Shown: positions 1-8,056 of the stretch, piece by piece
How the letters are laid out: each line of letters begins with the position of its first letter
How positions within the stretch are numbered: the stretch's first letter is position 1
Origin: Rhodococcus sp. P1Y
GTDB taxonomy: Bacteria; Actinomycetota; Actinomycetes; Mycobacteriales; Mycobacteriaceae
Assembly (NCBI RefSeq): GCF_003641205.1
Contig: NZ_CP032762.1
Location: 2,170,001 to 2,234,000 of the forward strand
Reading direction: 5' to 3'
Length of the DNA: 64,000 nucleotides
Made by a program: the position numbers and the translations under genes
The notes under the pieces: model-generated
Databases searched by the model: none
The model's input: only the letters and a program-made list of their open reading frames with translations
Told to the model about the DNA's origin: nothing

Positions 1-567
1 GTGGGCTGGAACGTCACCGCCGCTGGCCAGCAGGTCATCGTCGACACCTCCGCGGGCACGCTGAGCAACGAGAACAACCACCTCGTCGTCCGTGACGCCG
101 GTGGCGCACTTGTCGATTCGGTGCCGCTGACCATCGCGTTCGAGGGCCTCGCGCACCCGGTCGCTGCAGAGATCGAGGGCAACCACGCTGTTCTGACGGC
201 CGACGTTTCGCCTGCCGCTGCGACGCCTGTCTCGACCCAGTTGCCGGGTCTGCAGCAGGTCGATCTTCCGGCCGCGGTCGCAGGTGTCAAGGACAACCTC
301 AGCTTGACTGCTTCGGTCGGCGGGTTCCTCGGTGCCGCAACAGGAATCGTCGGCGGATGCCTTCTCGGCGGACTCGCTGCCGGCGTCGTCTCGGCACCCG
401 CGGCACTGCTGTTCGGTGCGGGTCCGATCGCGGGATGCATCGGCGGCGCACTGCTGCTCGGCTCCACCGCTTCGCTCGCCGGTACCGCCATCGGCGGACT
501 CGGTGCGATCGCTGCCAACGCAGGTCCCTTCATCGCCCTGCTCAACGCACCGCCCGTGAAGAAGTAA
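1..567 (+). CDS. Gly/Ala-rich exported-type hypothetical protein, probably 5' truncated
   Basis: The reading frame is already open at base 1, where a GTG happens to fall, so the true start and any signal peptide probably lie outside the window. The visible 188 residues split in two. Residues 1-95 are polar and beta-rich with no recognised motif. Residues 100-185 are a low-complexity Gly/Ala/Leu stretch with repeated GG pairs and two cysteines (GGCLLGG and GCIGG), which could form a hydrophobic hairpin in a membrane or envelope. Similar tails occur on many uncharacterised actinobacterial exported proteins (from memory). Function is unknown. A strong stem-loop follows 15 bp after the stop, so the gene ends its transcription unit. 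Confidence 0.6.
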   Translation: MGWNVTAAGQQVIVDTSAGTLSNENNHLVVRDAGGALVDSVPLTIAFEGLAHPVAAEIEGNHAVLTADVSPAAATPVSTQLPGLQQVDLPAAVAGVKDNLSLTASVGGFLGAATGIVGGCLLGGLAAGVVSAPAALLFGAGPIAGCIGGALLLGSTASLAGTAIGGLGAIAANAGPFIALLNAPPVKK

Positions 568-581
568 CACCGCTTTCACTG

Positions 582-622
582 AAATCGGCCCCGCTCGCGC
601 AGTTCGCGAGCGGGGCCGATTT
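582..622 (+). terminator. Perfect 18-bp stem-loop terminator
   Basis: Bases 582-599 and 605-622 are exact reverse complements with a 5-nt loop. The stem is GC-rich with an AAAT/ATTT base, giving a short T run on the + side. It lies between the stop of the first gene and the FHA gene's ribosome binding site, as expected for an intrinsic terminator. Confidence 0.8.
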
Positions 623-662
623 TCGCGGTTATGATGACCTCTACCTGTCGGAGGGAGGGGAC

Positions 663-1283
663 GTGACACCGCCCGAAGAGCCGCGTCTGCAGTACACCGA
701 CGTCGACGGCACACGGTGCGAGATTCCGTTGTCGCCCGCCGGTGAGCGCTACACACTGGGACGATCGACGCATGCCGACGTCTCGTTTCCCGGCGACAGC
801 GAGGTGTCGCGACTACACGCGGCCGTGGAATGGATGAGCGGGCACTGGACCATCGTCGACGACGGACTCTCGCGCAACGGTACCTACGTGGGCGGCGACA
901 GACTGACGGGAAGACGACGGCTGCGGCACGGTGACACCATCAGAATCGGATCGTCGCTGCTCACGTTCCATGATCTTGCGGGAGTCGGGGACGAAGCAAC
1001 CAGAATCGCCGCCGAGATGCCGAGCTCCAGATCGCTTACCGACACACAGCGCGGGGTTCTCGTCGCTCTGTGCAGACCGTACAAGCACAACGCCACGTTC
1101 GCGAACCCGTCGTCGAATCAGCAGATCGCGGGAGAACTCTTCCTCAGCGTCGACGCCGTCAAGACGCATCTGCGCGTTCTGTTCGCCAAGTTCGGCGTCG
1201 AGGACCTCCCGCAAAACGTCAAGCGCGTCCGATTGGCCGAGCGGGCCTTGCAGAGCGGCGTGATCTCACAGCGCGACCTCTAG
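663..1283 (+). CDS. FHA domain protein with C-terminal helix-turn-helix
   Basis: A 206-residue protein starting at GTG 663, preceded by a strong GGAGGGAGGGG Shine-Dalgarno; the frame is open further upstream but without a better start. Residues about 30-100 form a forkhead-associated domain with the phosphothreonine-binding signature residues visible (LGRS, SRLH, NGTYV). Residues about 120-200 carry a LuxR-like helix-turn-helix (NQQIAGELFLSVDAVKTHLR), so it probably couples Ser/Thr-kinase phosphorylation to DNA binding. No kinase gene is adjacent. The 3' end overlaps the convergent hydrolase gene by 18 bp, inside a stem-loop. Domain calls are by motif; target genes are unknown. Confidence 0.85.
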   Translation: MTPPEEPRLQYTDVDGTRCEIPLSPAGERYTLGRSTHADVSFPGDSEVSRLHAAVEWMSGHWTIVDDGLSRNGTYVGGDRLTGRRRLRHGDTIRIGSSLLTFHDLAGVGDEATRIAAEMPSSRSLTDTQRGVLVALCRPYKHNATFANPSSNQQIAGELFLSVDAVKTHLRVLFAKFGVEDLPQNVKRVRLAERALQSGVISQRDL

Positions 1284-1297
1284 CTGCGCTGTGAGAT
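1263..1297. terminator. Stem-loop covering both stops of convergent genes
   Basis: ATCTCACAGCGC (1263-1274) pairs exactly with 1286-1297 around an 11-nt loop. The + strand stop (1281-1283) lies in the loop and the - strand stop (1266-1268) lies in the stem, so one element can end both convergent transcripts. On the - strand the last 50 nt of the hydrolase also contain three degenerate 18-bp units sharing CTCACAG. Confidence 0.6.
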
Positions 1298-2228
1298 GCG
1301 TGCGACCTGTGAGATCCCTCCGAGCTGTGAGGCCCGTTTGTGCCACGAGAGTGGCGATGGCATCGGCGACGTCGGCGGCGCGCTCGAGAATGACCATGTG
1401 ACCTGCGTTCTCGACGGTGACCAGGCGGGCTGCAGGTAGGCAGTCGGCGATCGCCTGCGAATGCCTGGGCGGCGTCATCAGATCGTCCGACCCGCAGAGC
1501 ACCATCGTCGGGACCACGGCCAGAGCCGGCAAGGACTTCGACTCGTCGAATTCGTGCAGTGAACCGAGAAAGCCTGCCATCGTCACCACGGACGTCTCGT
1601 TGAGCATTGCGGACGCCAATGCGACGACGCGGGGACTCACTCTGCGCGATCCGCAGCCGGCTGCGCGCACGATCGGCGCACAGATTCCCCTGCTCAAGCG
1701 CTTGGATGTGCTCATGACGCGCGGTGCGCGCCGAACAACGGATCGGAACATCGAGACCACCGGGTGCGCGAGGCAGGAGCCGAGGCCCTCCTCGGCGATA
1801 CCGTGGGCCGCTGTCGCAACCAGGCCCACCCCGACCAGGCGTCCTCCCAGCTCACCGAGGTGCTGCCGCACGAAGGACATGATCGTCATGCCGCCCATCG
1901 AATGACCCACGACGACGTAGCGTCCGGTAGGGACCATGGTGCGCACGACGGCTCCGAGATCGCGCCCGAGCTGTTCGATCGTGTAGGAATCGGTGGCCGC
2001 TGCCTCGGACGCACCGTGCCCGCGGTGGTCGTAGAACACCATGCGAACGTCGTCGCCCCACGTGCGCTGCAGGTGGCTACGGACGTCGAACCACGACTCT
2101 TTGGCCAGGCAGTGCCCGTGGGTGAAGACGACGGTCATCGGGGCGTCGGGCGCGCCGGTTTCGTACACGGCGAGGGCTGTGCCGTCGTCCGTGACGACGG
2201 TGCTTCGTCCATGGTTCCGATAGTTCAT
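1266..2228 (-). CDS. Alpha/beta hydrolase
   Basis: A 320-residue alpha/beta hydrolase-fold protein. The start is ATG 2228, preceded by GGAGA at suitable spacing; the frame stays open upstream but that part reads as non-coding. Visible features are the oxyanion-hole motif HGH near residue 36, the nucleophile elbow GHSMGG, an acid in the GSDDLMTPP segment and the C-terminal AGHMV histidine, a complete Ser-Asp-His triad. The extreme C-terminus is a short repeat (LTARRD, LTGRTH, LTAQL) arising from 18-bp DNA repeats. Substrate cannot be told; family members include esterases, haloperoxidase-like and C-C hydrolases. It is transcribed divergently from the sigma factor, with about 230 bp between them. 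Confidence 0.85.
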   Translation of the reverse strand: MNYRNHGRSTVVTDDGTALAVYETGAPDAPMTVVFTHGHCLAKESWFDVRSHLQRTWGDDVRMVFYDHRGHGASEAAATDSYTIEQLGRDLGAVVRTMVPTGRYVVVGHSMGGMTIMSFVRQHLGELGGRLVGVGLVATAAHGIAEEGLGSCLAHPVVSMFRSVVRRAPRVMSTSKRLSRGICAPIVRAAGCGSRRVSPRVVALASAMLNETSVVTMAGFLGSLHEFDESKSLPALAVVPTMVLCGSDDLMTPPRHSQAIADCLPAARLVTVENAGHMVILERAADVADAIATLVAQTGLTARRDLTGRTHLTAQLEVAL

Positions 2229-2461
2229 GGTCGTCTCCGATGCTGCCTGCAGATGTGTAAGGAGTTTCGTCTGCGCTGGTCCTGGCGTTACTCCCCTTGA
2301 ATCATCCGGTCTCGTGGAAGTAGTGCGACCCTCCCCGAGGGGTGGCGTGCCGCTGCCGAGGGGGTGGGTTCTTTCACCCTGAGGTGGGTACCGGCCAAAC
2401 CGAGGACGCCGCAGGATCGAATCACACACAAGGCGCAGGGCGAGCCAAGGAGGACATGGCG

Positions 2462-3037
2462 ATGACGGAGATCGACATCGTGGAGATGCTTCAGACGCGG
2501 GTTCCCCTGGCCGTGGGCGGGGACAAAGCGGCGCTGTCCGACGTGATCGCATTGGTCCGACCGAAGTTGAAGCGTTACTGCGCAACACGTTTGATCAATT
2601 CGGAGGTCGCGCCCGACGATGTCGTACAGGACGTGTGCTTGGCGCTCGTGTCTGCGATCCCCAAGTACCGTGATCTCGGTAAACCGTTCATGGCCTTCGT
2701 CTACGGCATTGCAGCGCACAAGCTGGCCGATGCGGGCCGAAAAGCCTCACTGCGCCGCGCTTATTCGCTCGATATGGTGACCGAGGAGCCGTTCACCGCC
2801 GATTCTCCCGAGGTACACGCAATCGAGGGCGAATTTCGGAGCCATGCACAGGCTTTGATGAACACCCTCCCACCGAGGCACCGGAAGATCGTGCTGATGC
2901 GCGTGGTGTGGGGGATGACAGCACCGCAGACAGGTCGCGCCCTCGGTATGAGCGCCGGTGCAGTGCGCGTCGCGCAGCATCGAGCGATGAATCAGTTGCG
3001 CGCAGAATTGACCAACTTCTCCCTGCTCACTGCATGA
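2462..3037 (+). CDS. SigD-like sigma-70 family RNA polymerase sigma factor
   Basis: A 191-residue group-IV type sigma factor. ATG 2462 is chosen because AAGGAGGA ends 7 nt upstream; ATG 2456 would sit too close to it. Region 2 is clear (PDDVVQDVCLAL, then YRDLGKPFMAFVYGIAAHKLAD) and region 4 has a helix-turn-helix (LPPRHRKIVLMRVVWGMTAPQTGRALGMSAGAVRVAQHRA). The FVYGIAAHK stretch resembles M. tuberculosis SigD and Streptomyces ShbA. I see no anti-sigma factor of the RsdA type next to it; the next two genes, both membrane proteins, are on the same strand and start 28 bp downstream, so they may be co-transcribed. Regulation of its activity is therefore unclear. Confidence 0.88.
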   Translation: MTEIDIVEMLQTRVPLAVGGDKAALSDVIALVRPKLKRYCATRLINSEVAPDDVVQDVCLALVSAIPKYRDLGKPFMAFVYGIAAHKLADAGRKASLRRAYSLDMVTEEPFTADSPEVHAIEGEFRSHAQALMNTLPPRHRKIVLMRVVWGMTAPQTGRALGMSAGAVRVAQHRAMNQLRAELTNFSLLTA

Positions 3038-3064
3038 AGACCCGGAGAGAGTAACGATCGGTCG

Positions 3065-4036
3065 GTGTGCTTCGCTCTTCCCATGGAGCACGGCGACGAG
3101 GTCGAATCGGGTCCGGTGAAGCGGAAGCCCACGTCCGCTCAATACATTCTCGTGGGCATTGTCCTGGCGTTCGCGGCCGCCGTGTTCGTCAGATATGTGC
3201 TGCAAGAAACCGGCACGACGCAGTCGGCAGCGTTCTACGTAGGAATTCCTGCGGTCATCGCCGTTGTCGTCGTGCTTTCGGCCCCCAGTCGCAGCGCTGT
3301 GGGAATCGTCATGAAGGTGATCACGGTTCTGCTGCTGATGTCGATGATGCTGCTGGGCGAAGGCTTCATCTGCGTCATTCTGGCGGCGCCGATCTTCTAT
3401 CTGGTCGGTGCGATCGTCGCCGTGGCGGTGGACAAGGTACGTAGACACGACGGTCTGAAAGTGATGGCGATTCCCGTGCTCGTCGTGCTGGCGTCGATGG
3501 AGGGCGTCGTACCTGCGACGACCTTGCCCGGCGCCACGACCGTGTCTGCGCATCGGGTGGTCGCGGCGAGTCCTGCTGCTGTCGAGTCGGCCTGGGAACG
3601 GCCCGTGAATTTCGACGCCGACCTGCCTGGTGTGTTGAGCTGGGGGTTTCCGCAGCCGTTGAACGACAGCGGCGGTGCATTCGACGTCGGTGCGCGCCGC
3701 ACTGTCGCGTTCTCGGGTGCGCATCATCGGCTTCCTTTTCTGTCCGAGCATCATTGGGGAGAGGACTCGACCGAGCTGACCTTCGAAGTCGAAGGCCGTA
3801 CACCGAATTCAGCGCGACTGCGTGTTGTCGACGACTCCACGCCCATCGCGTCGTGGTTGACCTGGAACGTCGCCGATATCAGCTGGCACACAGTCGATCC
3901 CTCGCATACCGCCGTCGAGCTCGACCTGTCCTACACCCGAGAACTGGCACCCGCGTGGTACTTCGGGCCGATCGAGAAGTTCGTCGCCGAGCGAGCCGCG
4001 GCATATCTCCTCGATTCGCTCGACTTGCCGCGGTGA
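3065..4036 (+). CDS. Membrane protein with C-terminal SRPBCC-like domain
   Basis: A 323-residue protein from GTG 3065; ATG 3083 is an alternative start and neither has a close Shine-Dalgarno (GGAGAGA lies 14 nt before the GTG). The first 150 residues contain four or five hydrophobic helices. The remaining 170 residues, beginning ATTVSAHRVVAASPAAVESAW, look like a START/SRPBCC (polyketide cyclase-like) fold, with the usual opening in which a small molecule or lipid-binding cup follows a VxASP element. The predicted topology puts this domain on one side of the membrane. The stop overlaps the next gene's start (GTGA), so the two are translationally coupled. Ligand and function are unknown. Confidence 0.7.
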   Translation: MCFALPMEHGDEVESGPVKRKPTSAQYILVGIVLAFAAAVFVRYVLQETGTTQSAAFYVGIPAVIAVVVVLSAPSRSAVGIVMKVITVLLLMSMMLLGEGFICVILAAPIFYLVGAIVAVAVDKVRRHDGLKVMAIPVLVVLASMEGVVPATTLPGATTVSAHRVVAASPAAVESAWERPVNFDADLPGVLSWGFPQPLNDSGGAFDVGARRTVAFSGAHHRLPFLSEHHWGEDSTELTFEVEGRTPNSARLRVVDDSTPIASWLTWNVADISWHTVDPSHTAVELDLSYTRELAPAWYFGPIEKFVAERAAAYLLDSLDLPR

Positions 4037-5304
4037 ACCACCAGACTGGCCTGTCGATCGAGGTGCTTCGCTCCGGTGCGGTACTGGTGCCGATCGTGGT
4101 CACCGGCGGGTTGTGGCTCACTGCGACGCCGAGGGTCAAGGGCGCTGCGTTTCTCGCGCTGCTGTGGAACTTCCTGACTTTGCTTCTGGTGAATGCGCTT
4201 GCAGTGCAGCAGCATTGGTGGAGCTTCGGAACCGACGGCCTGATGTGGGCAGCGGTGCCCGTTGACGTGATTCTGGGATGGGCGGCGTTGTGGGGAGCGG
4301 TACCGATCCTGCTGATGCAATGGATCAGACCGCCGCTGACGGTCGGAGTTCTCGTGGCTGCGGACGTTGTTGCCATGGGAAGTCTGCAGCCGCTGGTCGA
4401 ATTGACGTCGACGTGGTGGTGGGGCGAGCTGAGTGCGGTCGTGTGTGCGTTGATCCCCGGCGTGGTTCTCGGTGTCTCGACCGCGGCGGAGCGCGCGCTT
4501 CGCGTGCGGGCGAGCATGCAGGTTGTTCTGTTCGGCGCCGTGCTCGGGTTCGGCATCCCGACAGTGGCGTTCGAGGTCGACGGACTCGGCTGGTTCGACC
4601 GGATCCGCGACGTGGGCGGTGTGCTCGACTCGGTGATGATTCAGATCGGGGTGGTGATCGCGATCGTCGCGCTGCGCGCCGTTGCCGATTTCGCAGCTGT
4701 CGGGGGAGGAACCCCCTACCCGTGGGATCCTCCGAAGAAGCTGGTGACCACCGGTCCGTACGCGTACGTAGCCAACCCCATGCAGATATCCGCGGTTGCC
4801 CTGTTGCTGATCGCTGCCGTGGTGTTTCGTGAACCCGTCATCGCCGCCGCGGCGGTCGTCGGCGCGGCATTCAGTGCGGGTCTTGCGGCCTGGCACGAGC
4901 ACGAGCAACTGTCGGAGCGGTTCGGTTCGGCGTGGATCGACTATCGCGCGTCGGTGCGGGACTGGATTCCGCGATGGTCACCCACCGCGGAGGCGTCGGG
5001 CACGCTGTACGCGTCGGTCACCTGCGACCCCTGCTCGACGGTCGGGCCGTGGTTCGAGCGGACCGAACCGGTCGGACTCGTCGTTCGGCCTGCCGAGGAT
5101 CACCCCGACGAATTGCGCCGGATCCAGTATGAGGGGGCGGTCACGCTCACCGGGACACGTGCGATCGGCGGGGCGCTGGAACACGTATCCCTCGGGTGGG
5201 CGCTTCTTGGCTGGATCATGCGCGCGCCGATTCTCGGCTGGTTCCTTCAGTTGCTGGTAGATGCCTCGGGTGGGGGTCCGCGACGGCTAGCAGCGCCCGA
5301 TTAA
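4033..5304 (+). CDS. Isoprenylcysteine methyltransferase-like membrane protein with a CxxC C-terminal domain
   Basis: A 423-residue polytopic protein starting at GTG 4033, which overlaps the previous stop by 4 nt. Residues about 224-300 carry the ICMT/PEMT-type methyltransferase signature: WDPPKKLVTTGPYAYVANPMQ followed by HEHEQLSERFG and YRASVRDWIPR, which bind S-adenosylmethionine and the membrane substrate in the family. Residues about 320-423 are a separate domain starting with C331-D-P-C334 and ending in a helical part resembling DCC-type (DUF393) thiol oxidoreductases; this second assignment is my inference. The fusion suggests a thiol or quinone-like membrane substrate. It probably works with the SRPBCC membrane protein encoded just upstream. 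Confidence 0.7.
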   Translation: MNHQTGLSIEVLRSGAVLVPIVVTGGLWLTATPRVKGAAFLALLWNFLTLLLVNALAVQQHWWSFGTDGLMWAAVPVDVILGWAALWGAVPILLMQWIRPPLTVGVLVAADVVAMGSLQPLVELTSTWWWGELSAVVCALIPGVVLGVSTAAERALRVRASMQVVLFGAVLGFGIPTVAFEVDGLGWFDRIRDVGGVLDSVMIQIGVVIAIVALRAVADFAAVGGGTPYPWDPPKKLVTTGPYAYVANPMQISAVALLLIAAVVFREPVIAAAAVVGAAFSAGLAAWHEHEQLSERFGSAWIDYRASVRDWIPRWSPTAEASGTLYASVTCDPCSTVGPWFERTEPVGLVVRPAEDHPDELRRIQYEGAVTLTGTRAIGGALEHVSLGWALLGWIMRAPILGWFLQLLVDASGGGPRRLAAPD

Positions 5305-5381
5305 TCCTGTTTGTCGGTCTGCGTAACAGCACCTGTACTTTGCGTGACGTGGGCGACACGTGACGCTTCTACCTTCTTCCC

Positions 5382-7031
5382 ATGACCGCTGTGCAGCCCG
5401 CGCCGACAGATACGGCACTGAAGGAAACGCTAGAGGACTACACGCTGCGCTTTGCGCCGCGTAGCTACCGCAAGTGGGGCACAGGCGTCGTCGCCACGTC
5501 CGCACTGGGCGGAATCGCCTACCTCGCCGACTTCGCGATCGGCGCCAACATCGGCATCTCCTACGGCACCGGCAATGCTCTGTGGGGCATCCTCGTGTTC
5601 GCCGTCGTCATCTTCCTGACGGGTCTGCCCTTGGCGTACTACGCGGCCCGGTACAACATCGACCTCGATTTGATCACGCGTGGAAGCGGATTCGGATACT
5701 ACGGGTCTGTCGTCACCAATGTCATCTTCGCGACTTTCACCTTCATCTTCTTCGCGCTCGAAGGCTCGATCATGGCGCAGGGCCTGGAACTGGGTCTGAA
5801 CATTCCACTGCCGATCGGGTATGCGGTGTCGACCCTGATGGTGATTCCGCTGGTGATCTACGGCATGAAAGCGCTTGCGAAACTGCAGGTCTGGACGACG
5901 CCGTTGTGGCTCGTACTGATGGTGCTTCCGTTCGTCTACCTCGTCTTCAGTCACCCTGATTCCGTCGGCGAATTCTTCGCGTTCGGTGGTCAGGACGGTG
6001 CCGACGGCAAGGGCGTCAACTTCGGGTCCGTCATGCTCGCCGCAGGTGTGTGTCTGTCGCTGATCGCGCAGATCGCCGAGCAGATCGATTACCTGCGATT
6101 CATGCCGCCCAAGACCCCTGAGAACTCGCGACGGTGGTGGACGGCAGTGCTTCTCGCCGGACCGGGTTGGGTCATCTTCGGCGCAATCAAACAGGTCGTC
6201 GGATTGTTCCTCGCGGTGTACCTCATCGCCAACGTCGCGGACGGCGCATCCATCGCCAACGAACCGGTGCATCAGTTCCTCGAGATCTACGAGAACTTCA
6301 TGCCTGGCTGGCTGGCCATGACGCTCGCCGTGATCCTCGTGGTCATCAGCCAGATCAAGATCAATGTCACCAACGCGTATTCGGGCTCGCTTGCCTGGAC
6401 CAACTCGTACACCCGCATCACCAAGACGTACCCGGGGCGCATGGTCTTCGTACTGTTCAACCTTGCGATCGCATTGATCCTGATGGAAGCCAACATGTTC
6501 AGCTTCCTCAACGACATCCTCGGGTTCTACGCGAACTGCGGTATCGCCTGGATCGCCGTGGTGGCGTCGGACATCGTGTTCAACAAGTACATCCTGAAGC
6601 TCTCGCCCAAGGTGCCCGAGTTCCGGCGGGGCATGCTGTACAACTTCAACCCTGTTGGGTTCGTGTCCATGCTGGTCGCGGCAGGCTTGTCGATCCTGGT
6701 GTTCTTCGGGGGCTTCGGCGATGCAATCAAGCCCTACTCTCCGATGGTCGCACTGGTTCTGGCAATCGTGTTGCCGCCCGTGATCGCTGTGGCAACCAAG
6801 GGTAAGTACTACCTCCGGCGCACCGACGACGGAATCGACCTGCCCATGTTCGACGAGCACGGGAACCCGTCGGACGAAACACTGCTGTGCCACGTATCCG
6901 GCATGGAGTTCGAGCGGCCCGACATGATCCGCTCCAACAAGATCGGGTCGGAAGGGGAGATTCTCTACATCAGCTCGCTGTCACTCAGTACGGACAAGAC
7001 CGGCGAGCATATTCTGCCGGAACAGAAGTAA
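5382..7031 (+). CDS. NCS1 family purine/cytosine permease-like transporter
   Basis: A 549-residue integral membrane protein with about twelve hydrophobic helices, matching the usual NCS1 length. The N-terminal motif LEDYTLRFAPRSYRKWGTG and the following GIAYLADFAIGANIG are typical of the purine-cytosine permease branch, which imports nucleobases, allantoin or hydantoins with cations. The C-terminal 80 residues are hydrophilic and cytoplasmic (LRRTDDGIDLPMFDEHGNPS). No purine catabolic gene is adjacent, so the substrate is open. It is a single-gene unit: a long hairpin begins right after the stop. The 77 bp before the start hold no operator that I could define. Confidence 0.85.
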   Translation: MTAVQPAPTDTALKETLEDYTLRFAPRSYRKWGTGVVATSALGGIAYLADFAIGANIGISYGTGNALWGILVFAVVIFLTGLPLAYYAARYNIDLDLITRGSGFGYYGSVVTNVIFATFTFIFFALEGSIMAQGLELGLNIPLPIGYAVSTLMVIPLVIYGMKALAKLQVWTTPLWLVLMVLPFVYLVFSHPDSVGEFFAFGGQDGADGKGVNFGSVMLAAGVCLSLIAQIAEQIDYLRFMPPKTPENSRRWWTAVLLAGPGWVIFGAIKQVVGLFLAVYLIANVADGASIANEPVHQFLEIYENFMPGWLAMTLAVILVVISQIKINVTNAYSGSLAWTNSYTRITKTYPGRMVFVLFNLAIALILMEANMFSFLNDILGFYANCGIAWIAVVASDIVFNKYILKLSPKVPEFRRGMLYNFNPVGFVSMLVAAGLSILVFFGGFGDAIKPYSPMVALVLAIVLPPVIAVATKGKYYLRRTDDGIDLPMFDEHGNPSDETLLCHVSGMEFERPDMIRSNKIGSEGEILYISSLSLSTDKTGEHILPEQK

Positions 7032-7032
7032 C

Positions 7033-7079
7033 CTAGTGGCATGGTTGTGGCCCTGTAGGGCACTCAACCATGCCACTAG
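7033..7079. terminator. Long hairpin, copy 1 of a repeated palindrome
   Basis: CTAGTGGCATGGTTG (7033-7047) pairs perfectly with 7065-7079, and an inner GCCCT/AGGGC stem continues it. It sits between the stops of the convergent permease and crotonase genes, so it can terminate both. A second copy with the same outer core AGTGGCATGGTT and inner GCCC/GGGC lies at 7998-8044. Confidence 0.8.
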
Positions 7080-7110
7080 GCGTTTACCGGCCGGCCAGCG
7101 TTTACCGGCC
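7080..7110 (-). repeat. 18-bp tandem duplication spanning a stop codon
   Basis: The 13-mer GCGTTTACCGGCC occurs at 7080-7092 and again at 7098-7110, a period of 18 bp. The second copy contains the crotonase stop codon (7102-7104); the first copy is a duplicate of the gene end lying just outside it. Confidence 0.75.
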
Positions 7111-7902
7111 CTCGAAATTCGGATCGCGGCGCTCGAGCATGGCATTGACGGCCTCGGTGTGATCGGCGGTGGTGTGCGCGATGGCCTGGTAGGCGGCCGA
7201 TAGTTCGAGCAGTGACTCCAGGCTCTGATGTTGGCCCTCACGCAGTAGCTTCTTGGTCATCCGCAGGACCTGGGGTGGATTTACGGCGACTCGATCGGCT
7301 AGAGCGTGTGCTGCGGTGAGCAGGGTTTCGGGTTCGACGACCTGCGATACCAGTCCCCAGTCGAGCGCGGTCGCGGCATCGATCGCTTCGCCGGTGAAGG
7401 CCATTTCGCTCGCTCGCGCCATGCCGACCGCGCGGGGGAGAAGCCACGCGCCGCCGTCGCCGGGGATGATGCCGACCTTGACGAAGCTCTCGGCGAACTT
7501 CGCTGTCGTCGAGGCAATTCGAAGGTCGCACATCAGCGCCAGATCGCATCCGGCCCCGATTGCGGCACCGTTAACGGCTGCGATCGTCGGAATCTCGCAG
7601 TGGTACAACGCCTTCGGGATGCGTTGGATGCCGTGGCGGTACCCTTGTCGCAGCTCAGCCGGGCTACCGCCGAACATGCCCTGCTTGTCGCGCATGTGCT
7701 TGACGTTGCCACCGGAGGAGAACGCGGATCCGGCACCGGTGAGGATCGCGACTCGGATGCTGGGATCGCGGTTGGCTGCCGCTACGGCGTCTTCCAGCGC
7801 ATCGATTGTGTCGCCCTCGGAGATCGGATTGCGCGCCTCGGGGTTGTTCAGGGTCCAGACGACGACGTCGCCGCGCCTGTCGATCAAGAGTGTGTCGGTC
7901 AT
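7102..7902 (-). CDS. Crotonase / enoyl-CoA hydratase family protein
   Basis: A 266-residue crotonase-fold protein of normal family length. The oxyanion-hole regions are present (FSSGGNVKHM and the AAIGAGCDLALMCD segment). By alignment from memory, the two acid/base glutamates of classical hydratases are replaced: the first is Asp (GCDL) and the second falls on Phe in AESFVKVGIIPGDGG. The arrangement is closer to isomerase-type members such as PaaG, with an Asp in PGDGG. The reaction is therefore better left as acyl-CoA hydratase/isomerase family than hydratase. It stands alone between two copies of one hairpin and has no beta-oxidation neighbours. Confidence 0.85.
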   Translation of the reverse strand: MTDTLLIDRRGDVVVWTLNNPEARNPISEGDTIDALEDAVAAANRDPSIRVAILTGAGSAFSSGGNVKHMRDKQGMFGGSPAELRQGYRHGIQRIPKALYHCEIPTIAAVNGAAIGAGCDLALMCDLRIASTTAKFAESFVKVGIIPGDGGAWLLPRAVGMARASEMAFTGEAIDAATALDWGLVSQVVEPETLLTAAHALADRVAVNPPQVLRMTKKLLREGQHQSLESLLELSAAYQAIAHTTADHTEAVNAMLERRDPNFEGR

Positions 7903-7997
7903 TCCTACAGTGCAACACGCTGCGGTTCCGAAGAGGACGAGGCGCGCACCACCTTCCGGTGTCTGTGGACCACCAACCCGCGCCGATCATCACGCGC

Positions 7998-8044
7998 CAG
8001 TGGCATGGTTAAGTGCCCCAGAGGGCGCTTAACCATGCCACTGG
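7998..8044. terminator. Long hairpin, copy 2 of a repeated palindrome
   Basis: CCAGTGGCATGGTTAAG (7998-8014) pairs perfectly with 8028-8044, with an inner GCCC/GGGC stem. It lies 13 bp beyond the htpG stop on the side where htpG transcription ends, so it is the likely htpG terminator. It shares its outer core with the hairpin at 7033-7079. Confidence 0.8.
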
Positions 8045-8056
8045 CGGCGGAGCCGC

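Noticed and set aside
5430..6893. Long - strand open frame opposite the NCS1 permease
   Set aside because: Low-complexity Asp/His/Arg-rich product mirroring transmembrane codons; no start signal; the permease reading is coherent.
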